Part shown: piece by piece, positions 22,652 through 27,432 of the stretch
How positions within the stretch are numbered: the stretch's first letter is position 1
Layout of the letters: each line of letters starts with the position of its first letter
Assembly: GCA_023418095.1 (NCBI GenBank)
Contig: JAEZDL010000234.1
Coordinates: 1 to 27,432 of the forward strand
From: Bacteroidota bacterium
GTDB taxonomy: Bacteria > Bacteroidota > Bacteroidia > Flavobacteriales_F > PHOS-HE28
DNA: 27,432 bases
Reading direction: 5' to 3'
The notes under the pieces: model-generated
Databases searched by the model: none
The model's input: the letters and a program-made list of their open reading frames with translations, nothing else
Told to the model about the DNA's origin: nothing
Position numbers and translations under genes: made by a program

Positions 22652-23518
22652 TTGTGCTTCACCGATCCGATCCATGTGGAGCGTGATATCATCGAGCAGG
22701 CTGCTCGCACCGATGCGGAAATAACGCGGATCCAGCCATTCCTCACCCAGCAATCGTCGCACGGCGATCAGGTATTGCATCGCATCGGCCACGTTGCGGA
22801 TCCCGCCCGAAGGTTTGATCCCGATCCGCACCCCGGTGCGCGAGAAATGATCGCGGATCGCATGCAGCATCACCACCACAGCTTCAAGCGTGGCGCCGAT
22901 CGAAGCCTTTCCTGTGCTCGTCTTGATGAAGCCCGCACCTGCTGCGATCGCGAGATCACTTGCCGTGGCGATCAAGCGTGGATCGGCCAATTCACCGGTC
23001 TCCAGGATCACTTTCAATGTTCGATCACCGCAACATTCCTTCATCGCCACGATCTCATCGAACACGAACTGGAGATCGCCTTCCAGAAATTTCCCCCTGT
23101 TGATCACCACATCGAGCTCGTCCGCACCTTCCCCGATCGCGTAGGTCACCTCGGCAAGCTTCACGTGGATCGGACTTTGACCACTGGGGAACGCGCCGGC
23201 CACGGAAGCGACCCTCACCTCACTTCCGTGCAATGCTCTCTTCGCTTCACGTACGAATGTCGAATGAACGCAGACCGCAGCGACCGCAAGGCGATCGGCC
23301 GTACGGACCGCCTTCGCGCAGAGCTTCCGTACTTTTTCATCGGTGTCGGTCCCTTCCAACGTGGTAAGATCGATGGATCGGAAAAGCGTGCGAAGATCTT
23401 CGATCGAGGCGGCGGTGCGTGAACTTTCATGCCTTATGCGATCGCATTCACCGGTGATCCGGATCGGATCGATCCGATCCGATCGGAGAGCAGCGAGCAT
23501 CGGGGTACGTGTTCCCAT
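22634..23518 (-). CDS. deoC: Deoxyribose-phosphate aldolase
   Basis: 294 residues from the ATG at 23518; a longer frame to 23665 would run through the upstream terminator and is rejected. The enzyme cleaves 2-deoxyribose 5-phosphate to glyceraldehyde 3-phosphate and acetaldehyde in deoxynucleoside catabolism. Key residues: D136 in DELDVV, Schiff-base Lys199 in FIKTSTG, Lys235 in GIKPSGG. The first 40 residues are an Arg/Asp/Ile-rich extension (L-R-S-D-R-I-D-P-I-R) produced by a run of GATC sites, before the usual start of the TIM barrel at D-L-R-T-L-F-R-S-I-D-L-T. A second ATG seven codons in is possible. It is a single-gene unit bounded by two hairpins. Confidence 0.93.
   Translation of the reverse strand: MGTRTPMLAALRSDRIDPIRITGECDRIRHESSRTAASIEDLRTLFRSIDLTTLEGTDTDEKVRKLCAKAVRTADRLAVAAVCVHSTFVREAKRALHGSEVRVASVAGAFPSGQSPIHVKLAEVTYAIGEGADELDVVINRGKFLEGDLQFVFDEIVAMKECCGDRTLKVILETGELADPRLIATASDLAIAAGAGFIKTSTGKASIGATLEAVVVMLHAIRDHFSRTGVRIGIKPSGGIRNVADAMQYLIAVRRLLGEEWLDPRYFRIGASSLLDDITLHMDRIGEAQDPADR
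23460..23481. repeat. Perfect 22-bp GATC-rich palindrome in the 5' end of deoC
   Basis: CGGATCGGATC followed directly by its own reverse complement GATCCGATCCG. Within 23456-23484 there are six GATC sites. It lies 37-58 nt inside deoC and encodes part of the non-conserved N-terminal extension. It could be a binding site, a cruciform, or a by-product of the strong local GATC excess. Confidence 0.85.
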
Positions 23519-23547
23519 GGATCGAAAGTTAGGCTTTCCCCCAAATG

Positions 23548-23569
23548 AAAAAGCCCGCGATCGGCGGGC
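23548..23569 (-). terminator. Rho-independent terminator after tonB
   Basis: On the minus strand GCCCGC, a 5-base loop, GCGGGC (23569-23553) and then five T residues (23552-23548). It lies 21 bp after the tonB stop and just before the deoC start, so it ends the tonB transcript and separates it from deoC. Confidence 0.8.
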
Positions 23570-23589
23570 CTTTCCAAGATCATCAGGTT

Positions 23590-24255
23590 CTAACGGAGCG
23601 TGAAGCGGATCGGAAGGTTGTATTGAACGGTGACCGGTTTCCCGCGTTGCTTGCCCGGTTTCCATGGCGGCATGGATTTCACCACACGAATGGCTTCCTC
23701 ATCACAACCACCACCAATGCCGCGCAGCACGCGCACATCGGTGATCTTGCCATCCTTGCCCACAACGAAAGTGACATACACAACGCCGGAGATCCCCGCA
23801 TCGGTGGCCATTTGCGGATACTTGATCGTTTTTCCCAGGTATTTGAAGAGTTCCTCCTCACCTCCCGGGAACGAAGGCATTTCCTCCACGATGGTGAAGA
23901 TCTGCTCTTCTTCCACCGGTTCTTCACGCTGCACGATCGGCTCAACAACGGTGATCTCGGTCACTTCCTGATCCACCATCTCCACTTCTTCGATCTCCTC
24001 TTCATCCTCCACGATCTCGATCACGGTGGTGGGTGCGGGCGGCGGTGGCGGCGGCGGTGGCGGCGTGGCGCTTGGCGGGATCACTTCCTCTTCGAGGAAT
24101 TCCATGTCGAGCTGTGCCATCTCCGTATCGGTCTTGTCGAAGGTGGTCCATTCGAATGCGACCAGCGTGATGGCGAGCGCTGTGAGCAGCCCGATCAGCA
24201 GGAAACTTGTCTTGCGCTTTTCAAGATCGGCTTCAGGTGATTTCCTGAGTTCCAT
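23590..24255 (-). CDS. TonB-family energy transducer
   Basis: 221 residues. One membrane segment at 17-35 after a basic N-terminus, a proline run of nine residues near 65-73, an unusually acidic linker (V-E-D-E-E-E-I-E-E-V-E, near 80-120) and a C-terminal TonB domain (about 135-221) with Y-P-Q-M-A-T-D-A-G-I-S-G-V-V-Y-V-T-F-V-V and W-K-P-G-K-Q-R-G-K-P-V. It couples the proton gradient, through ExbB/ExbD, to TonB-dependent outer-membrane receptors. ExbB/D are not in the window. A candidate promoter lies at 24300-24327, overlapping the vanZ-like stop, and a terminator follows the gene, so it may be its own unit though it follows sprA-gcvH-vanZ. Confidence 0.92.
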   Translation of the reverse strand: MELRKSPEADLEKRKTSFLLIGLLTALAITLVAFEWTTFDKTDTEMAQLDMEFLEEEVIPPSATPPPPPPPPPAPTTVIEIVEDEEEIEEVEMVDQEVTEITVVEPIVQREEPVEEEQIFTIVEEMPSFPGGEEELFKYLGKTIKYPQMATDAGISGVVYVTFVVGKDGKITDVRVLRGIGGGCDEEAIRVVKSMPPWKPGKQRGKPVTVQYNLPIRFTLR

Positions 24256-24299
24256 GTTGATGTTGTTTCAAGGCTGTACACGTGAGCGTACCACCGGTT

Positions 24300-24327
24300 C
24301 AAATGTAACGTGTCCGGGGCGTTCAAA
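24300..24327 (-). promoter_or_regulatory. Candidate promoter for tonB
   Basis: On the minus strand TTTG (24327-24324), 16 bases, then TACATTTG (24307-24300), an exact TAnnTTTG match. The spacing is one base shorter than the usual TTG-N17-23. The leader to the tonB ATG would be about 37 nt. Confidence 0.5.
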
Positions 24328-24700
24328 AGTGCGCAGGCCGTTCCGCTCCCCAACGCGCTATGTTCGCTCCCAAGATCGCACCGATCGCATCGGCGAGCAG
24401 ATCTGCCCATTCCGCGCTGCGGCGCAGCACCGGTATCTCCTGCAGCAGTTCGATCGCGGCGCCGTACGCTATCGATACCAATACAGCGAAGATCAACGTA
24501 CCCTTCCGCAGCGGCCGGCCTTCGATCGCGAACGCCTTCACGAGCAGGAATGCGAGCATGCCATAGAGGATCGCGTGTACGATCTTGTCCAGGTGGAAAC
24601 GCGAGAAGAGACCAAGACCCGGCACCGTGCCCGAAGGCATCAGGCAGATCACCAGGATCAGTATGCTCCACAGGACCGCCGCACGGAACCTTCCGAACAT
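24323..24700 (-). CDS. VanZ-family membrane protein
   Basis: 125 residues from the ATG at 24700, 7 bp after the gcvH stop; a longer frame to 24769 would overlap gcvH and is rejected. Four hydrophobic segments (about 7-23, 41-57, 67-84, 101-117) and the family pattern H-L-D-K-I-V-H-A-I-L-Y-G-M-L-A-F followed by G-A-A-I-E-L-L-Q and S-A-E-W-A-D-L-L-A-D-A-I-G. Named after VanZ of teicoplanin resistance, but most members have no known function; no resistance role is implied. Cotranscription with gcvH is likely. Confidence 0.87.
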   Translation of the reverse strand: MFGRFRAAVLWSILILVICLMPSGTVPGLGLFSRFHLDKIVHAILYGMLAFLLVKAFAIEGRPLRKGTLIFAVLVSIAYGAAIELLQEIPVLRRSAEWADLLADAIGAILGANIARWGAERPAHF

Positions 24701-24707
24701 CGGCCGA

Positions 24708-25088
24708 TCAGGCGCCGATCTGCTGCATGTACTGATCGGCGGCCAGCAGACCATCCGCTTCAGCAGCATCGTTCAATTTGATCCGCACCATCCAGCCTTT
24801 CCCGTAGGGATCGCTGTTCACCAAGGCGGGATCATCGGCCAACGCAGGATTCACTTCCACGATGGTACCGCTCACCGGCATGAACAGATCGCTCACGGTC
24901 TTCACGGCTTCGACCGTACCGAACACTTCTTCGCTCTTCAGCTCCTGGCCTTCGGTGTTGATATCAATGAAGACGATGTCGCCGAGCTCGCTTTGTGCGA
25001 ATTCCGTGATGCCTACCACGGCCTCACCGTTCTCCATGCGGACCCATTCATGGTCCTTGGTATAACGCAGTTCCTGCGGAATGTTCAT
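24708..25088 (-). CDS. gcvH: Glycine cleavage system H protein
   Basis: 126 residues, the family's normal length. It carries the lipoyl arm that shuttles the aminomethyl group between P, T and L proteins of glycine cleavage. The lipoylated lysine is K63 in V-E-A-V-K-T-V-S-D-L, preceded by S-E-L-G-D-I-V-F-I-D, with the usual C-terminal G-W-M-V-R-I-K-L. Other gcv genes are absent from the window, as is common in Bacteroidota. It lies between sprA and vanZ and has its own candidate promoter (25122-25151). There is no room for a glycine riboswitch in the roughly 30-nt leader. Confidence 0.97.
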   Translation of the reverse strand: MNIPQELRYTKDHEWVRMENGEAVVGITEFAQSELGDIVFIDINTEGQELKSEEVFGTVEAVKTVSDLFMPVSGTIVEVNPALADDPALVNSDPYGKGWMVRIKLNDAAEADGLLAADQYMQQIGA

Positions 25089-25121
25089 TTCTGTTGTCGT
25101 TTATGGGATGGCATGAAGGGC

Positions 25122-25151
25122 CAAAAGTACATGCGGCCGATCTCCGTGCAA
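25122..25151 (-). promoter_or_regulatory. Candidate promoter for gcvH-vanZ
   Basis: On the minus strand TTG (25151-25149), 19 bases, TACTTTTG (25129-25122). Both boxes and the spacing agree with the Bacteroidota pattern TTG-N17-23-TAnnTTTG. It lies in the 67-bp gap after sprA; the leader to gcvH would be about 30 nt. Confidence 0.6.
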
Positions 25152-25155
25152 CGGA

Positions 25156-27432
25156 TCAATCCGCAAGCGTGAAGCGAAGGCTGATCCCCAGGTTGGTGTT
25201 CGCCGATGGGAACGATGTGGTGATGACCGGTGTGTTCAGCACACGCTCGTAGAACGCACGTACATTGAGCCGCTCGTTCAACACATAATCCGCACTGGTC
25301 TTTATCGAGAGGATGTTCTGCCCGGCGGTGACCTGGTTCTGCACTTCCTCGATCTTGCGGATCACCGTGAAATTGTCGCGAAGGCTCAGGTCCACACGAA
25401 GGTTCAAGTCGCTCTTGGGAGAATTGCCGCCAATGGTGAACGGGAATTTCACGTTCTTGAAGCGATAGCCGGTGCCGATCACGTATTCCTTCCCGCGGAT
25501 CTCGGTCACCTGGTAGTTCGTCAGGCTCAGGCTCAGGTTCCGATCGCGATTGTATTCCACCTTCACCAGCATGCTGTTGGTGAGGGTTGCATCGAAGCCC
25601 ATCAACGGCCGCATCACCTCCTGTATGGTCACCACCGAGATCTGGCGTTCAGGTATGAAGTTGCCCGCCGCATCCACTTCATTTCCGCCCGGTATGTAGA
25701 GCAGGTTTGTCTGGTAGTTCGCGATGTTGAAGTTCGATCGGTAACTGTTCTTCACCGTGAAGGTGCGGAAAAGTTTCGCGAAGAACGCGAGCTTGGTGAG
25801 CCCATCGTAGGTCATGTCCCAGTTCGGTGCCGGCGTCGTCTTGAACGGGTTCAACCGCACATTATCGGCATTGCGGCCGGTGTAGGCGGCGAGGAACGCT
25901 GGGATCACAACATCCTGGTTCGTTGGACCGAAACCGGTGTAATAGCCGGTCTGCGTATCGAGCACCGAGTTCTCGTTGGTCTGTGAAAGCCTTGCGCTTA
26001 TGATCGGCCGGTTGGCGAGCAATTGCTGGAAGTTGTCGTTCACCCACGTGTCCTTGTCATCGGGCACGAACGCCGTGGCCCAGTTGAGCATGCTCACGCT
26101 GAAGTTGCCATACTCACGCGGGCTGTCGTTCACATAATCCTGTTCCAGTTCGTTCCACCGGAAGAAGGAGCTCATGTTGTCGGCGATCGTGCGGTTCGCC
26201 ATGAATTCCACGCGCATGCCACGGAACGGTTCCACCGAAAGCCGCGCATTGATCGTTTCGGTGCGCGTATTGGTGTAGGGATTGAAGATGGAAGGTGTGC
26301 GCACCAGCCAGTCGTTCGCCGCCGCGGTGCGCGCGAAATCCCGCACGATGTCGCCACTTAGGTTGTGGTTCTGCTGCCCGGCGATGAAGCCGAAGCCAGG
26401 CGCATCGAAGTCATCCATGCCGAACACGTTCGTCCTTCGATCATAGCCGGGCAGGAGCATTCCGGAATTCTGGCTGTAGGTGAACGTTCCGGTCCTGATC
26501 GTCATCAGCACGCGCGCGAGACCTTCCAACGGTTTTATCTGGCCTTTTGGCTTCTCTTCATCCTGCTTGTTCTCCTGCGTGGCCGGTTTCGGGGCGCCGG
26601 AGTTCTTCGGTGCGGGCCTGCTCTTTCCCTTGTCGTTGATCCGCTTCAGGAATTTCGATTTGTTGTACAGCGTAACGAAGTTCAATTGGCCGTTGAGCGA
26701 GATATTCTGCGAGTTCTGGATGATGTGGCCCAAACTGTCCTGTGTGAGGGGTGCCCGATCCCACTGGTAACCTGCCGTGTAAGCGGTGTTCGCGGTGATC
26801 CAGTCCGTGAGCGGAAGTTTGTCCAGCGGAAGCGTGTACGTGAGGTTGATGATGTGATCGTACCGCGTTACTTCACCGAAACGGCTGATACTGGTGAGCA
26901 CGCTGTCCTTCCAGAGCTGGTACTCGTCGCGGAACTTCGGATCCACGCGGCCCGGGGTTTCACCTACGAAGGCCAGGTTGTTCGCACTGAAATCGAGCTT
27001 CAGCGCCTTGGTGATGTCGTAACGGAAACCATACTGGCTGGTCCAATTGAAATTCTTGTTGTACGTGGGTCTCTGGGGAAGTGATTCGATGTCCGGGTTG
27101 GGGCGGATCAGCCTTTCCAGGTACATGCGATCCATGGAAGTGCGCATGCTGATCTGCTTGAAGCCGGCGTTCACGTTGAAATCCTTGATCAGCTTGAGCC
27201 ATTTGCTCTTGCCCACCAGACCGATCCCGGCGAATGGTTCGATCGGCCGTGGCTTGGGGTTGTGCAGGTACGCGATCGAACCACGGTAAGTGCGCGTGTG
27301 CTCGAATTCGGTGTTCACATCATAGTACTCCTGATCGCTGTACGCGTAGGAGAAATTCAGATTCTCCACCTGGTAGAAACGTTCCTCCTGACCTGGCGCG
27401 CGATCCTTGCGCACGTTGGTGAGGTTCATGCT
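25156..27432 (-). CDS. sprA: SprA/SovA outer-membrane T9SS translocon protein, C-terminal part
   Basis: 758 codons are visible; the frame is still open at the right edge (codon before the ATG at 27429 is in frame), so the N-terminal two thirds lie outside. Full SprA is about 2400 residues and forms the giant outer-membrane beta barrel through which type IX secretion and gliding proteins pass. Seen: long amphipathic strand pattern, N-L-N-F-S-Y-A-Y-S-D (near 28-37), Y-N-K-N-F-N-W-T-S-Q-Y-G-F-R-Y, a Lys/Pro/Gln-rich inset (about residues 265-295), F-A-R-T-A-A-A-N-D-W-L-V and a final aromatic-ended strand (S-L-R-F-T-L-A-D). It is followed by gcvH, vanZ-like and tonB, an order I recall from other Bacteroidota. 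Its presence implies the cell secretes proteins such as the S8 peptidase by T9SS. Confidence 0.93.
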   Translation of the reverse strand, partial: SMNLTNVRKDRAPGQEERFYQVENLNFSYAYSDQEYYDVNTEFEHTRTYRGSIAYLHNPKPRPIEPFAGIGLVGKSKWLKLIKDFNVNAGFKQISMRTSMDRMYLERLIRPNPDIESLPQRPTYNKNFNWTSQYGFRYDITKALKLDFSANNLAFVGETPGRVDPKFRDEYQLWKDSVLTSISRFGEVTRYDHIINLTYTLPLDKLPLTDWITANTAYTAGYQWDRAPLTQDSLGHIIQNSQNISLNGQLNFVTLYNKSKFLKRINDKGKSRPAPKNSGAPKPATQENKQDEEKPKGQIKPLEGLARVLMTIRTGTFTYSQNSGMLLPGYDRRTNVFGMDDFDAPGFGFIAGQQNHNLSGDIVRDFARTAAANDWLVRTPSIFNPYTNTRTETINARLSVEPFRGMRVEFMANRTIADNMSSFFRWNELEQDYVNDSPREYGNFSVSMLNWATAFVPDDKDTWVNDNFQQLLANRPIISARLSQTNENSVLDTQTGYYTGFGPTNQDVVIPAFLAAYTGRNADNVRLNPFKTTPAPNWDMTYDGLTKLAFFAKLFRTFTVKNSYRSNFNIANYQTNLLYIPGGNEVDAAGNFIPERQISVVTIQEVMRPLMGFDATLTNSMLVKVEYNRDRNLSLSLTNYQVTEIRGKEYVIGTGYRFKNVKFPFTIGGNSPKSDLNLRVDLSLRDNFTVIRKIEEVQNQVTAGQNILSIKTSADYVLNERLNVRAFYERVLNTPVITTSFPSANTNLGISLRFTLAD

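Noticed and set aside
22497..22724. Plus-strand 75-residue ORF near the deoC end
   Set aside because: Runs through the deoC terminator hairpin and into deoC antisense; low-complexity composition.
25089..25155. Glycine riboswitch upstream of gcvH
   Set aside because: The gap to sprA is 67 bp, and the predicted leader is about 30 nt, far too short.

Overview
The window looks like a chromosomal segment of a GC-rich member of the Bacteroidota, probably Flavobacteriales (inference). Evidence: the 3' part of a SprA-type type IX secretion/gliding gene, a proline-rich TonB transducer, a GIN-domain lipoprotein, two Ppx/GppA proteins, a Fis-less sigma-54-type response regulator, and TAnnTTTG-like promoter boxes instead of Shine-Dalgarno leaders. 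GATC (often inside CGATCG) is strikingly frequent in most of the window and nearly disappears in a few patches, so it serves as a marker of foreign DNA.

Layout. 1-7721 is a minus-strand housekeeping block: sigma-54-type response regulator, a 310-bp spacer with repeats, then a tight run of valS, an endonuclease/exonuclease/phosphatase-family membrane protein, Ppx/GppA, a PagL-like outer-membrane deacylase, and a GIN lipoprotein running off the left edge. 7804-13821 is a plus-strand accessory island: a type III restriction-modification operon (mod-fic-res) and two small unrecognised genes. 13841-16039 (minus) carries a small unknown, a YitT-family membrane protein and a lipoprotein metallophosphoesterase. 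16139-18832 (plus) is a large secreted subtilase with a dockerin-like tail, convergent with a second Ppx/GppA. 19765-20092 is a non-coding spacer with a heptamer tandem repeat and a two-half repeat element. 20093-27432 (minus) holds, in transcription order, sprA (partial), gcvH, vanZ-like, tonB, deoC, and an ABC-2 exporter ATPase-permease pair.

The most unusual locus is mod. Its 5' part carries, in frame, an array of four different truncated tRNA 3' ends (T-arm plus acceptor 3' strand), all antisense to the gene and all spaced by multiples of three. Downstream, mod has a one-base frameshift exactly where an AT-rich, GATC-poor target-recognition segment begins, and its C-terminal part carries two further short repeats in frame. 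A Fic protein with an intact active site and an N-terminal inhibitory motif sits between mod and res. valS likewise carries an in-frame palindromic repeat just before its editing-domain TTRPET motif. This lineage therefore seems to tolerate repeat insertion inside coding sequence.

No intact tRNA, rRNA, CRISPR array, integrase or transposase was seen. Family assignments come from motif recognition only; no database search was run.
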